Positions 22,023 through 31,753 of a stretch of DNA of 33,958 nucleotides are shown piece after piece. The DNA comes from CAZMIL01 sp964566425. GTDB lineage: Bacteria; Patescibacteriota; Microgenomatia; UBA1406; GWC2-37-13. The position numbers and the translations under genes are program-made. Under the pieces are notes generated by a model. The model was not told the DNA's origin, made no database searches, and saw only the letters and a list, made by a program, of their open reading frames with translations. Every line of letters begins with the position of its first letter. Position 1 is the first letter of the stretch. Location: contig CAZMIL010000007.1 in the NCBI GenBank assembly GCA_964566425.1, forward strand, positions 1-33,958, in the 5' to 3' direction.

Positions 22023-24482
22023 ATGGTATTTATAATCGACCCGTCAGAACAATCCAAACACCCCCTGGTAGCTGTGCGCGAAGGCATTGTTTTCCCCAAT
22101 ACTGAGAATGTCCTGGTCTTCGGACGGCAGAAGAGCGTTTTAGCTATTAATGAAGCACTAAAGTCTGACAAAAAAATCGTTTTAGTTATGCAAAAAAACC
22201 CTTCTTTAGACGATCCTAAAAAGAGCGATCTTTACAATATCGGGATGCTGGCCGTGATTAAGAATGTAGTCAACGGCGAAAAAGGAGAAATTAACGCTTT
22301 GGTTAAAGGAGAACAAAAAGTAGTTATTAAGGAAATTACGCGCGAAGAGCCATATTATGAGGCTGAAGCACAAAGCGTCAGAGACGTAATTATCGATGAC
22401 GAAGAGACACAAGCCAGTATTAAATATATCTCCGCGCAGATTAAAAAAGCTATTAATCTGGGGAAAACCATTGATTTTATGTTTCTAATGAATATCCTCA
22501 ACGTGACTTCTCCCCAAGATTTTTCCTACCAGGTAGCAATGGTTCTTGATTTGCGTGAACATGAGCGACAGGGTCTACTTGAAGAAGTTAACCTCAAGAT
22601 ACGTTTAGCTAAAGAAGTGGAATATATCAACCGCGAAATTAGAATTCTTGAGATTGAACAAAATATCTCTACCAAAACACATCAAAAATTCGAAAAGGGG
22701 ATCAAAGAAACTTTTTTGCGTGAGAAGATGAAGACAATTGAAGAAGAATTGGGAGGAAAATCCGGTGAAGATAAAGAAATTAACGAATATAAAGAGAAGA
22801 TTAGGAAAGCTAAAATGCCTAAAGAAGTCGAGGAAAAAGCAATTAAAGAATTGAAACGATTGGTACAGATGTCGCAATTCAATCCCGAATCTTCTTATAT
22901 TAAGACTTACTTAGATTGGCTTGTTGATTTGCCTTGGACTATTGCGTCCGCAAATAACATTGATATTAAAAAAGCTGAAGGAGTCTTAGATAACGATCAT
23001 TACGGTTTAAAAAAAATTAAGGAGCGTATCTTAGAATACCTGGCTGTGATTGAACTCAAAAAACGCAAAGAAGAGAAAGATCAGAAAACAAAAACAACTA
23101 AAGAGGCAGACGAAAAACCCCATAAAAAAGAACGTCAACCTACTATTTTATGTTTTGTGGGGCCTCCAGGAGTGGGAAAAACATCTTTGGGGCGGTCTAT
23201 AGCGCGTGCTCTAGGTAGAGAATTTATTAAAGTATCATTGGGTGGAATAAGAGATGAAGCTGAGATCAGAGGTCATCGTAGAACTTATGTTGGAGCCCTA
23301 CCAGGAAGAATCATTCAGGGAATAAAACAATCTGGAACAAAGAATCCGGTTTTTATGCTTGATGAGATTGATAAGATAGGCAGAGATTATCGTGGAGATC
23401 CTTCGGCAGCCCTTTTAGAAGCTCTCGACCCTGAGCAAAATCATTCATTTTCAGATCACTATCTGGAGGTTCCATTTGATCTCTCAGACGTTTTTTTCAT
23501 TACTACCGCTAATATCTTAGACACGATCCCCGAGGCGTTACTGGATCGCTTAGAGGTTATTCATTTTCCCGGTTATACTGAAGATGAAAAATTCAATATA
23601 GCCAAACAATATCTTATTCCTAAACAGATACAAGCCCATAGCTTGACTAAAGATGAAGTGACAATTACCGAGGAAGGATTGAAGACTATTATTCGCAGAC
23701 ATACAAGAGAGGCAGGAGTACGTGAGCTCGAAAGACAGATTGCCGCAATTTGCAGGAAGGTTGCCAGAGAAATAGTAGAGCAGAGAACAATAAAAAAAAC
23801 TATTGGCACTTCAGATCTGCAGAAGTACCTTGGCCCCTATAAATATCAATCACAGATGCTTGAGGAAAAGAATACAGTAGGGATTGTTACAGGTCTGGCA
23901 TGGACTCAGGCTGGTGGAGACATCCTTTTTATCGAAGTTGCAATTATGCCGGGGAAAGGAAATTTAACGCTGACCGGCCATTTGGGGGATGTAATGAAAG
24001 AGTCTTGTCGGGCTGCCCTTTCCTATATTCGTTCGCGTTGGGAAATGTTTGGTCTAAATAAAGATTTCTTTAATAAGATTGATATTCATGTCCATGTTCC
24101 GGAAGGAGCTGTTCCTAAAGATGGACCGTCAGCGGGAGATGCAATTACCACGGCTATGGTTTCGGCTCTGACCAAGATTCCTGTGCGAAGAGATGCAGCC
24201 ATGACGGGAGAAATTACTCTGCGGGGGCGCGTGCTTGAAATAGGCGGAATAAAGGAGAAGGTTATCGCCGCGCACAGAGCACAAATTAAAACGGTTATTC
24301 TGCCGAAAGAAAATAAAAAAGATTTAGAGGATATTCCTAAGAGTGTGCTCAATGATTTACATTTTGTTTTTGTCACCCACATGGACGAAGTTTTAAGAGA
24401 AGCTTTGGCTTTCCCAAAAGAAAAAGTGACTATTCCTTTGTTTAGCAAACAATTTGCCGTGAAAGCAAAAAACCTCAACTAA
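22023..24482 (+). CDS. lon: ATP-dependent protease Lon
   Basis: 819 aa cytoplasmic AAA+ serine protease that removes misfolded and regulatory proteins. The N-terminal LON substrate-binding domain begins at PLVAVREGIVFPNTENVLVFG. A long helical/coiled-coil part follows. The ATPase has Walker A GPPGVGKT (380-387), preceded by a charged Lys/Glu-rich insert (KKRKEEKDQKTKTTKEADEK), and Walker B PVFMLDEIDKIG. The proteolytic domain has S703 in DGPSAGDAITTAMVSAL and K746 in GGIKEKVIAAHRA, with the same 43-residue spacing as the E. coli Ser-Lys pair. It is transcribed alone from a CIRCE-like promoter and ends 2 bp from the convergent FemAB gene. Confidence 0.97.
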   Translation: MVFIIDPSEQSKHPLVAVREGIVFPNTENVLVFGRQKSVLAINEALKSDKKIVLVMQKNPSLDDPKKSDLYNIGMLAVIKNVVNGEKGEINALVKGEQKVVIKEITREEPYYEAEAQSVRDVIIDDEETQASIKYISAQIKKAINLGKTIDFMFLMNILNVTSPQDFSYQVAMVLDLREHERQGLLEEVNLKIRLAKEVEYINREIRILEIEQNISTKTHQKFEKGIKETFLREKMKTIEEELGGKSGEDKEINEYKEKIRKAKMPKEVEEKAIKELKRLVQMSQFNPESSYIKTYLDWLVDLPWTIASANNIDIKKAEGVLDNDHYGLKKIKERILEYLAVIELKKRKEEKDQKTKTTKEADEKPHKKERQPTILCFVGPPGVGKTSLGRSIARALGREFIKVSLGGIRDEAEIRGHRRTYVGALPGRIIQGIKQSGTKNPVFMLDEIDKIGRDYRGDPSAALLEALDPEQNHSFSDHYLEVPFDLSDVFFITTANILDTIPEALLDRLEVIHFPGYTEDEKFNIAKQYLIPKQIQAHSLTKDEVTITEEGLKTIIRRHTREAGVRELERQIAAICRKVAREIVEQRTIKKTIGTSDLQKYLGPYKYQSQMLEEKNTVGIVTGLAWTQAGGDILFIEVAIMPGKGNLTLTGHLGDVMKESCRAALSYIRSRWEMFGLNKDFFNKIDIHVHVPEGAVPKDGPSAGDAITTAMVSALTKIPVRRDAAMTGEITLRGRVLEIGGIKEKVIAAHRAQIKTVILPKENKKDLEDIPKSVLNDLHFVFVTHMDEVLREALAFPKEKVTIPLFSKQFAVKAKNLN

Positions 24483-24484
24483 GC

Positions 24485-25486
24485 TTAACGGAATTTTCCC
24501 CTCCAAATCAGATAATTGTTGCGTAAATTATATCCAAGAGCAAAAATTTTATAGGCGATTTCGTTAACCACAAGATCATAGCTTCCTACGAGTTTAACAA
24601 ACTTTCCGCCATAACCTTCCTTAAAGCGCGTAAAACCAGCCCAAGGATGTTTAGGGCTATAACTGGGCTCCAGTGAACCCCACATGTCCAAATATTTTGC
24701 TCCCACCTTTTGACCGAATTTAATACTTTCCCACATAATCAGTTGTGCAGCCATCACATTACGGTGCTGCTCGGATGATCCCCCATAAACATAGTAAAGG
24801 CCGTTTTTAAAGTGAAAAAGCTCATAAGCAGCAAGGGGGATATCTTGATAAGAGGCAATTAAAAGGTGAGCGATTTTTAGCTTGAGATGTGACCAAATTG
24901 CTCGATGGTAATTGATATCATGGCCATAGTAATTTTGCCGCTTGGTGGTGGCAAAATAGAGTCGCAGAAAGATTTCAAATCCTTGTTCATCTGACTGCTC
25001 TTTAACGCTCACTCCCTTTTTTTGGGCCAGACGTAGATTGTAACGAGTTTTGGGTTTCATTTTCTTGAGTAACTGTTCTTCGTTTTGTTTAAGATCGATT
25101 ATTTGAGTCCATTCCGGAAAAATAGGACTCTTGGATTTGATGAGTGGGAATCTGCTTGTAATTTTTAACTCCTTATTAGTATAAGGTTCAAGTTTTACAC
25201 TGATGATATTATGTTTTTGACTGTAGTCTCCCAGAAAATCAAGAGTCTGTTTAGAAGGAAAAGGAGAACGAGGGAGGTAGCCCGTGCTCCAATCTGTGTA
25301 GGGTATTTTATGGACAGTTAGTTGAAAAACATTGGTTAATTTTCTGCCAACAAATTCCCCCAGTCTTATGACTTCAAGACCCATTTCTTTTCTTGCTTCG
25401 CCCCACTCCCAACTTTGTAAGGGATGAACAGCAAGTGAATTCCAGTGTTGCTGGTCAAAATTGTCTGCGATTAATTTTACATTCAT
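24485..25486 (-). CDS. FemAB/FmhB-like aminoacyltransferase
   Basis: 333 aa with the double GNAT fold of peptidoglycan bridge-forming enzymes. Visible are QSWEWGEARKEMGLEVIRLGEF near the N-terminus, MKPKTRYNLRLAQKKGVSVKE in the middle, and the C-terminal LYYVYGGSSEQHRNVMAAQLIMWESIKFGQKVGAKYLDMWGSLEP...HPWAGFTRFKEGYGGKFVKLVGSYDLVV, the typical FemAB end. FemAB enzymes add amino acids from tRNA to lipid II. Some relatives act on other substrates, so the reaction is open. It is the last gene of the glycan cluster, overlapping the GT4 gene upstream by 4 bp. Confidence 0.88.
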   Translation of the reverse strand: MNVKLIADNFDQQHWNSLAVHPLQSWEWGEARKEMGLEVIRLGEFVGRKLTNVFQLTVHKIPYTDWSTGYLPRSPFPSKQTLDFLGDYSQKHNIISVKLEPYTNKELKITSRFPLIKSKSPIFPEWTQIIDLKQNEEQLLKKMKPKTRYNLRLAQKKGVSVKEQSDEQGFEIFLRLYFATTKRQNYYGHDINYHRAIWSHLKLKIAHLLIASYQDIPLAAYELFHFKNGLYYVYGGSSEQHRNVMAAQLIMWESIKFGQKVGAKYLDMWGSLEPSYSPKHPWAGFTRFKEGYGGKFVKLVGSYDLVVNEIAYKIFALGYNLRNNYLIWRGKFR

Positions 25487-26574
25487 AGGGTTGATTGAAT
25501 AACCTTTAAAGTTTCCTCAGCGCACTTTTGCCACGAAAAATTTTTAATTTGTTCTTTACCTTTTTTTATTAGCTGTTGACGTAAGACTTGATTATTAGCT
25601 AAGATCTTCATTTTGGTGAGTAGTTCTTTTTCGCTGTGCGGGTTGAAATATAAACAGGCTTGGCCGCCAATTTCGGGAAGACTCGATACGTTTGAACTAA
25701 TCACTGGACAGGCATAAGCCATTGCTTCCAGAATAGGGATGCCAAAACCTTCATATAGTGAGGGGAGAACAAAACAAAAAGCGTTTTGATAAAGCTTGAC
25801 CAATTCAGCATCAGTTACATAATCGGTAAAAATAATTTCTTCTTCCAGATTTAGATTGGTTACTAAAGAGAAAATTTGCTGATATAACCATCCTTTACGG
25901 CCGACAATAATTAACTTAAATAGAGGATAAGTTTGTTTAAATTTTCTGAAGGCGCGGATTAGCGTTGAGACGTTCTTGCGGGGCTGCAAAGTGCCAACGT
26001 AAAGAAAATAAGCTTTGGGTAGATCAAAATTTTTGAGTTGTTCTGCGGTTTTAGTCTTTTGTTTCTCATAGCCATTATAAATGACTTCAACCTTATTAAC
26101 AGGAAGTCTATAAAACTTAAGCAGGTCCTTTTTTGTATTTTGAGAAACAGCGATAACCCTTTTTGCTTTCTGAACACTATATTTAGTCCAATTCTCAAGT
26201 TTATATAAATCTTTTTTTAGAAATTCTCCGGGATAGTAAAAATAAGAAAGGTCATGGATGGTAACGACAACAGGAACGGGACTTAAACGTGGAGAATAAT
26301 GGGCGGGAGAGAAAAAGACGTCAATATCTTTTTTTAAATTAAGTCTGGCCGGCAAAAAAATTTGCGACCATAATTTATCGCCAGCGACTGTCTCATAATT
26401 GAAAAACTCATGAGGCGGGGGTAAGTTAGATTGTGGCTTTTCCTTTAAAAAAATCTTGAAGCGTAAGTTGGAGTTGGCTTTTTTACTCCAGTAAGCAAGG
26501 AGATTAGCAGCATAAACTGAAACACCGACTTTTTGTTTGACATTGGCTTCATTGCCGTCTACTCCGACAATCAT
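25483..26574 (-). CDS. GT4-family glycosyltransferase (first of three)
   Basis: 363 aa GT-B enzyme. MIVGVDGNEANVKQKVGVSVYAANLL at the N-terminus, VVTIHDLSYFYYPGEF, a donor-site block LYVGTLQPRKNVSTLIRAF, and the E-x7-E motif in PSLYEGFGIPILEAMAYACPVISS place it with mannosyl/rhamnosyl transferases of GT4. It likely acts on a lipid-linked glycan in the cytoplasm. It overlaps both neighbours by 4 bp, and its layout is closest to the gene immediately upstream (26571-27632), which suggests an old duplication. Confidence 0.92.
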   Translation of the reverse strand: MIVGVDGNEANVKQKVGVSVYAANLLAYWSKKANSNLRFKIFLKEKPQSNLPPPHEFFNYETVAGDKLWSQIFLPARLNLKKDIDVFFSPAHYSPRLSPVPVVVTIHDLSYFYYPGEFLKKDLYKLENWTKYSVQKAKRVIAVSQNTKKDLLKFYRLPVNKVEVIYNGYEKQKTKTAEQLKNFDLPKAYFLYVGTLQPRKNVSTLIRAFRKFKQTYPLFKLIIVGRKGWLYQQIFSLVTNLNLEEEIIFTDYVTDAELVKLYQNAFCFVLPSLYEGFGIPILEAMAYACPVISSNVSSLPEIGGQACLYFNPHSEKELLTKMKILANNQVLRQQLIKKGKEQIKNFSWQKCAEETLKVIQSTL

Positions 26575-27632
26575 AGGTTTAAACTATTTATCATTTTAGC
26601 GTAGTATGTTTTCCAAGTGAAATCTTTGGCTCGAAGTTTTCCTTTTTGCGCAAGACTTTGACGCAATTTCTGATCGTTCAATAACTGTTGCAGAGCATTG
26701 GCAATAGAATCTACTTTCAAGGGGTCGAAAAGCAAAGCGGAATCCTTACTTATCTCTTTGAGTGAGGAATTGTCGGAAGTTGCAACCGGTGCTCCATGAG
26801 ACATTGCTTCCAAAACAGGATAACCAAAACCTTCCCAAATTGATGGATAAACGAAAAAAAGACATGAGGTATAGAGGTTAGCCAGTTCTTGATCACTAAC
26901 ATAACCGGTGAATTTAATATTGTTTCTTGGCTTAACACTCTTATCCCAGCCTCCTGGACCGACGATCAATAATTCGACATCTGGAGAGCCGATTTTGTTA
27001 AAAGCTTCAATTAAACTGCCTAAATTCTTTCTTGGTTCTATTTTTCCAACGGTAAGAATGAAGGGTTTCTTAGCAGTTATTTTTTTCGCTGGCTTTGTAA
27101 TTTCCAAACCAGGATAATTGACAATTATTTTTTGCTCAGAGATTTTAAGTAATTTAATCAAATCGTCTTTAGTGGCTTGCGAATCGGCAAAGATAAGAGC
27201 GGATTCTTTAGCGACCCACTTTAGCCTTTTTGTTTGCGTTTTAAGAATTAGAGGATCAACTGTTTGTGGGTAACGGAGATAAACTAAGTCATGAATGACA
27301 GTAGCGCGTTTACATTTAGATGGAGGTTCAGTCCAATCAGAACTGATAAACCAATCGAGTTTGCCAACCAAGGTTTCGATATTCAGAATATGAAGATCAT
27401 TCCAGAGTGCAGAAAGGCCTTTAGGTGGAATCTTAATTTTAATTATTGGCCATTTCCGAGTATTGATTATTTTTTCCAACGCAGGATCTAAGTTCTGTCT
27501 GAATGAAGAAAAGAGAAAGACCCAGTCATTTTTTTGCTCATAATTACAGATAGCTTGAACAAGACCGTTTGTGAATCTGCCGACGCCGGTTCCTTTATAA
27601 ACACTTTGAGAAATATCTAGACCAATTTTCAT
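26571..27632 (-). CDS. GT4-family glycosyltransferase (second of three)
   Basis: 353 aa. MKIGLDISQSVYKGTGVGRFTNGLVQAI, ATVIHDLVYLRYPQTVDP, LTVGKIEPRKNLGSLIEAF and the E-x7-E motif PSIWEGFGYPVLEAMSHGAPVATSDNSSLKEI show a GT4 enzyme of the same subgroup as the gene that follows. Donor and acceptor are unknown; a GDP-mannose donor is plausible because manC is in the window. Both ends overlap neighbours by 4 bp. Confidence 0.92.
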   Translation of the reverse strand: MKIGLDISQSVYKGTGVGRFTNGLVQAICNYEQKNDWVFLFSSFRQNLDPALEKIINTRKWPIIKIKIPPKGLSALWNDLHILNIETLVGKLDWFISSDWTEPPSKCKRATVIHDLVYLRYPQTVDPLILKTQTKRLKWVAKESALIFADSQATKDDLIKLLKISEQKIIVNYPGLEITKPAKKITAKKPFILTVGKIEPRKNLGSLIEAFNKIGSPDVELLIVGPGGWDKSVKPRNNIKFTGYVSDQELANLYTSCLFFVYPSIWEGFGYPVLEAMSHGAPVATSDNSSLKEISKDSALLFDPLKVDSIANALQQLLNDQKLRQSLAQKGKLRAKDFTWKTYYAKMINSLNL

Positions 27633-28828
27633 TTTTGCTTCTGGATTGTTTTGTAAATGTTGATTAAACGCTGAGCTATTTTATCCCAGCTATATATTTC
27701 TTTTACTTTAATAAAAGAATTTGCTTGTAGTTTTTTATAAAGATTTTCGTTGTTTAAAATATGAACGATCTCTTTAACAAATGAATCGCTATCGTCAGCT
27801 ACCAAAACATGAATATTATCTTCCACACTAAGTCCTTCAAAACCTATTTTTGTGCCGATTACCGGTAAGCCTGAGGCCATGGAGGCAAGAATTTTTAGGC
27901 GTGTTCCGCCCGGACCATATATAGGCGCCACAAACAATGTCGCCTGATGATAAAGTTTTTTAATTGTTTTACTATTACTGGGAGCGATATCGATGATCTG
28001 TAATTGGCGGTCATGATGGTGATTAATTCTTTTTGCTTCTTGGCCGGCAATAATCAATTGGAAATTTTTGAGAACTCTTTTTAGTTTGGGGAAAATTTCT
28101 TTGATTAGAAAATTAGCCGCCTCTTCATTCTGTAACCAAAAAAAATTGCCTACAAAAAGAAGGATAGGCCTATATAGTAATTTTGATGGCAATTTATCGA
28201 CAAGCATATCATCGCCTGCTCCGTTGGGGATAATTACCGGAAAAATTTTGGGTTCGATCTTGTTAATTTTTTCTTCATCACTGATTGAAACTGTTGCAAC
28301 CAGTGAGGCCTTTTTCCAATAATGGCGTTCCCAATATTTAAGTTTTAAGATATCTATATAAAAGAAAGGGCGGATAAGGACTGGCAGTGTTTCCACAAAA
28401 TGCTGGTAGACTTCATACTCAATAGTCTGTTCAACCAATAATGTTGGAATATTCGTTTTTGGTAGGTGTGGCATTACATAAAAGGTTTCCAAATGGATGA
28501 CGTCAAATTTTTGTTCTTTCAAGAGTTTTTGGATTGTATCTTTAGCTTCTATAGAAAAGTTGCGAACGATTAGAAATGGTTTACGAGAGAAAATTGCCTT
28601 GAGAACAATATCTATGCGCCAGGGTTTCTCGGGTCGCTTGCAAAGATAAATTTGCTGACAAAAAGGTTTTAAGTATTTGAGGTACTTTTTTTGTTGTTTA
28701 TTCTTATACAAGGAAACCAGGATAATTTCGTTATCTCTACTTAAATATTTAAGGAGATTAAGCGTTCTGATCTGTCCGCCCGAGGCAGGAGGGTAAGGGA
28801 GATAAGGCGTGACCATTAATATTTTCAT
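27629..28828 (-). CDS. GT4-family glycosyltransferase (third of three, divergent)
   Basis: 399 aa. The N-terminus MKILMVTPYLPYPPASGGQIRTLNLLKYL is typical of GT4 enzymes that bind the acceptor with a Gly-rich loop. The donor side has PILLFVGNFFWLQNEEAANFLIKEIFP and FVAPIYGPGGTRLKILASMASGLPVIGTKIGFEGL, where the first Glu of the usual E-x7-E is replaced (GPGGTRLKILASM). This form is known in many GT4 proteins of the sugar-PEP-CTERM-associated type. It overlaps both neighbours by 4 bp. Confidence 0.9.
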   Translation of the reverse strand: MKILMVTPYLPYPPASGGQIRTLNLLKYLSRDNEIILVSLYKNKQQKKYLKYLKPFCQQIYLCKRPEKPWRIDIVLKAIFSRKPFLIVRNFSIEAKDTIQKLLKEQKFDVIHLETFYVMPHLPKTNIPTLLVEQTIEYEVYQHFVETLPVLIRPFFYIDILKLKYWERHYWKKASLVATVSISDEEKINKIEPKIFPVIIPNGAGDDMLVDKLPSKLLYRPILLFVGNFFWLQNEEAANFLIKEIFPKLKRVLKNFQLIIAGQEAKRINHHHDRQLQIIDIAPSNSKTIKKLYHQATLFVAPIYGPGGTRLKILASMASGLPVIGTKIGFEGLSVEDNIHVLVADDSDSFVKEIVHILNNENLYKKLQANSFIKVKEIYSWDKIAQRLINIYKTIQKQK

Positions 28829-30252
28829 AGTTTAAATAAGGCAAATTTCTCATTAGAGAAAACAAGTTGAGATTGTCCGTTTGCCTTAAGCTTATTGATT
28901 TGCTGTTGATTCATAGTTGCTAAATAAGAATATCCTTCTTGTTTGAGTTGTTCAAGATCTTTATAGATAACTGGCGAGCCGCGTCGATTAGCCAAATAAA
29001 GTAAGGTCATATCGCCATTAGTTTCAGTAATTATTTTATCATTCTGATTGGTCAAGTCTTGAATAATATTTGCGATACTAACAAGATCTTTTGGATAAGC
29101 ATACCAATTTCTAACTTCACGATAAGAAATGAAAAAAGAGAGAATAAACAGAAAGGCAGAAACAAAAATCACCAAAACCGGGTTGCGAAAATTTCCACTG
29201 TTTTTGAAGATGAAATCCGTCCCCAAACCAACAAAGATAGCGATCACGGGAAGAATTAAAGTTTGATAGTAAGCACCCTGTAGATTTAGATTTTGAAAAA
29301 AAAGAATAAAAACTAACGCTGTCAGCAAAAGGCTTAGGAACAACTGTCTTTTACTTTTTGCAAGCACTCCTAAAATAAAGAAGAATGTTAAGTATCCGCC
29401 AAGAATTAAATTGTTGAGCCGATCAAAAAAAATCACGTGCCAAAAAGTGCGGAAATTGCTGAAAAGTTTAATACCGGCCTGAATACCTTCCGGAAAGTGG
29501 CGTACGTAGTTTATCCACAGAGCAAGCGGAAGAAGGCTGAGAACAAAAAAAAGATAGAAGGGCGTCTGTTTAAGGATTTCCCAACGGTATTTTCTCCAAA
29601 ACAAATAAATTGTTGGTAAGAGATAGAGGAGCATGTATGAGCTGATTAGTAATCCACTGGCAGTAAACAGAATCGCTAAGATTAGAAAAAAAGCGTTTTT
29701 TAAGCTGTTTTTTCCCTGAGAGAAATAGTAGACAAAAATCAGTCCGAGGAAAGTGTAGGTCAAAGCCATAGTATATGGGAGAATCAAACGTGAAAAGAAA
29801 ACAAAATAAGGAAAAAAGGAATAAACCAAAGCCCCGGAAGCGGCAGCAACTCTTCCATTTTCTTTGAGCAATAATAAGTAAATTATTGCGATTAAAATCA
29901 AAGAAAAAAAGGCCGTTGTCAATCTCCCATAGATCTCCAAAGAGATAAACGGCAAGTATTTTGCGAAAAAAGCGACAGTTCCACTATAGAGCGAAAATTC
30001 AGATAGATCCAGGCCTTGGAAGCTTTCTTTTCCAGATTGTAAAGGTGAAAGATTATCAGAGACAGGTATTAAAAGATTGAATTTTTTGTTAACAAAGTTT
30101 CTGGTAACCGCTGCAGTTTCGGCCTGCCGCGAAGAATATAGATCAGCTAAGGGAATATCTATTTTATATAAACGAAAAGTAAAGGCAAAAATTAGAATGA
30201 GAGTCAGAATAACTAAATCTCTGACCGAAAATTTATTCGCGTTTGCTTTCAT
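28825..30252 (-). CDS. PMT/ArnT-like (GT39/GT83 type) membrane glycosyltransferase
   Basis: 475 aa integral membrane protein with about 10-12 helices. The first extracellular loop has the pattern RLYKIDIPLADLYSSRQAETAAVTRNF, where the acidic residue and the R-x2-E-T-A block correspond to the conserved loop of PMT_2 family enzymes. These use polyprenyl-phosphate-linked sugars outside the membrane. The C-terminal soluble part (about 390-475) is short. The start overlaps the upstream gene by 20 bp, in another frame; no later in-frame start with the conserved first helix is evident. The acceptor may be a glycan or a surface protein; the Thr-rich linkers of the window are possible targets, but that is a guess. 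Confidence 0.82.
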   Translation of the reverse strand: MKANANKFSVRDLVILTLILIFAFTFRLYKIDIPLADLYSSRQAETAAVTRNFVNKKFNLLIPVSDNLSPLQSGKESFQGLDLSEFSLYSGTVAFFAKYLPFISLEIYGRLTTAFFSLILIAIIYLLLLKENGRVAAASGALVYSFFPYFVFFSRLILPYTMALTYTFLGLIFVYYFSQGKNSLKNAFFLILAILFTASGLLISSYMLLYLLPTIYLFWRKYRWEILKQTPFYLFFVLSLLPLALWINYVRHFPEGIQAGIKLFSNFRTFWHVIFFDRLNNLILGGYLTFFFILGVLAKSKRQLFLSLLLTALVFILFFQNLNLQGAYYQTLILPVIAIFVGLGTDFIFKNSGNFRNPVLVIFVSAFLFILSFFISYREVRNWYAYPKDLVSIANIIQDLTNQNDKIITETNGDMTLLYLANRRGSPVIYKDLEQLKQEGYSYLATMNQQQINKLKANGQSQLVFSNEKFALFKL

Positions 30253-31753
30253 ATGCGATTCTGACCAGACCGATAAACATTCCGGCTACAGACCAAAAGA
30301 CATAGGCTACTTTGGAAGATTCAAAAACATCAATGTAGGTTGCATTGATCAACAAAGCTAGAAGGCCAAAAATAAAACCGTAAACAAGATATTTTTCACC
30401 TCGGGCCAATTTTTTTACTCCTTTCCATAGATAGCGTACGGTCGAGAACAAAATAACCAAAAAAGCAAGAGTTCCCACCAATCCGAACTCGGCTAACCAG
30501 CGCAGAAAGTCGTTATCTGTTGCTTCAGTGACAGAAGAGGGGCCAGTTCCAAATAACGGATTATAAGAGAAAGCTGCAACTGCTCGGGGCCATTCTATCT
30601 GAAAACGTGTGGCACAGGAAATATCACAGAGTATCTTTTGCTCGGGGTTAAGATAAGTGGCAATCTGTTGACTTCTTTTTGCCAACTCCGCTTGAGTTAG
30701 AGCTTGACCAGATTGTGAAGCCTCTTTTTCTACTTGTTGTTTGGCGATTAGCAGCGCCTGCTGTTCTAACCGGGCTTGTTCGGAGGCGCTTAGTTTTTCC
30801 TTCGTTTTTAATCCTGGGATCACAAATCCTCCTGCTGGCAAATTCTGGGAATTTATTTGCTGATTAATAATCAGATTTCCAGTTTGTTCATTAACAAAAA
30901 CTTGTTTGACTTGAAAAGTCTGCAGAAATCTTTTGGACAGGTCCCCCGTAACATAAAAAAGAACTACAGTTAAAGCTAACACCGAGAACCATATTGACCA
31001 TTTTCGATTTAACAAAAGGAAGAGGGTTATAGTAACGACATAAGCGGCAAACGAACTGCGAGCTGCGGTATATAAAAGAATAATCAGAATCAGTGTAAAC
31101 AAACCGAAATATCTCTTTTTATTATTGAGTAGAAAATATCCTAAGATTAAAGGGATGAAAAAAATACTGAACATCGCCAAATCAAAATGTCCACCGAAAG
31201 TTGAAGAGATTCTTGCTTCCGGCGTTAGATAGAGGATTATTCCTGAAGCGTAAGCTGGATTCATTGTTTGAACAGCTGGCCAGCCTAGAAATCTTTGGCC
31301 CAGCCCATAAAGTCCAACCAATAATACAGAAACAAGGAAAAGATTGAAGTAATAAAAAAAACGCTTTTTGGAATCGATCAGTGAAGTTGCGATAAAGAAA
31401 ACAGCCATATATTCAATTCGTCGCAAAGCATTCAGGAAACCTAATTGGTTTATTCTGATAGTATGTTGGACATAAAAACCAATGTAATACGAGGCAAAAT
31501 CAGCTGCCCAAAAAAACAAAAAAAGTAGCAAAAATTGAGTCTTAAGATGAAATTTTCTGCGTATCCATTGAATAAGAGTTGCTGCATAAAAGATAGCCAT
31601 AAATAGATCCTCAACTCTGATATGAATGTAAGTATATTCGATACGGCTGAGAGGCAATTTTGGGTACAGTGGAATTAAGAAAATAAAAATCGCAAATAGG
31701 ATATGAATGAGGTTGTTATCGACCCACTTTAACCAGCTGATAAGCTTGTTCAT
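30233..31753 (-). CDS. O-antigen ligase/polymerase-like (Wzy/WaaL family) membrane protein
   Basis: 506 aa with about 11-12 membrane helices. The family core is visible near the end: FSYNPLFGTGPSSVTEATDNDFLRWLAEFGLVGTLAFLVILFS (about 396-437), together with ARSSFAAYVVTITLFLLL. Between about 272 and 385 lies a large hydrophilic loop that should be outside the cell, including a Gln/Ala/Glu-rich helical stretch (about 319-366) and a Cys pair (C376, C380). Such enzymes polymerise lipid-linked repeat units or transfer the glycan to its acceptor. It overlaps the GT2 gene by 38 bp; its N-terminal helix supports the ATG at 31753. Confidence 0.85.
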   Translation of the reverse strand: MNKLISWLKWVDNNLIHILFAIFIFLIPLYPKLPLSRIEYTYIHIRVEDLFMAIFYAATLIQWIRRKFHLKTQFLLLFLFFWAADFASYYIGFYVQHTIRINQLGFLNALRRIEYMAVFFIATSLIDSKKRFFYYFNLFLVSVLLVGLYGLGQRFLGWPAVQTMNPAYASGIILYLTPEARISSTFGGHFDLAMFSIFFIPLILGYFLLNNKKRYFGLFTLILIILLYTAARSSFAAYVVTITLFLLLNRKWSIWFSVLALTVVLFYVTGDLSKRFLQTFQVKQVFVNEQTGNLIINQQINSQNLPAGGFVIPGLKTKEKLSASEQARLEQQALLIAKQQVEKEASQSGQALTQAELAKRSQQIATYLNPEQKILCDISCATRFQIEWPRAVAAFSYNPLFGTGPSSVTEATDNDFLRWLAEFGLVGTLAFLVILFSTVRYLWKGVKKLARGEKYLVYGFIFGLLALLINATYIDVFESSKVAYVFWSVAGMFIGLVRIAYESKRE

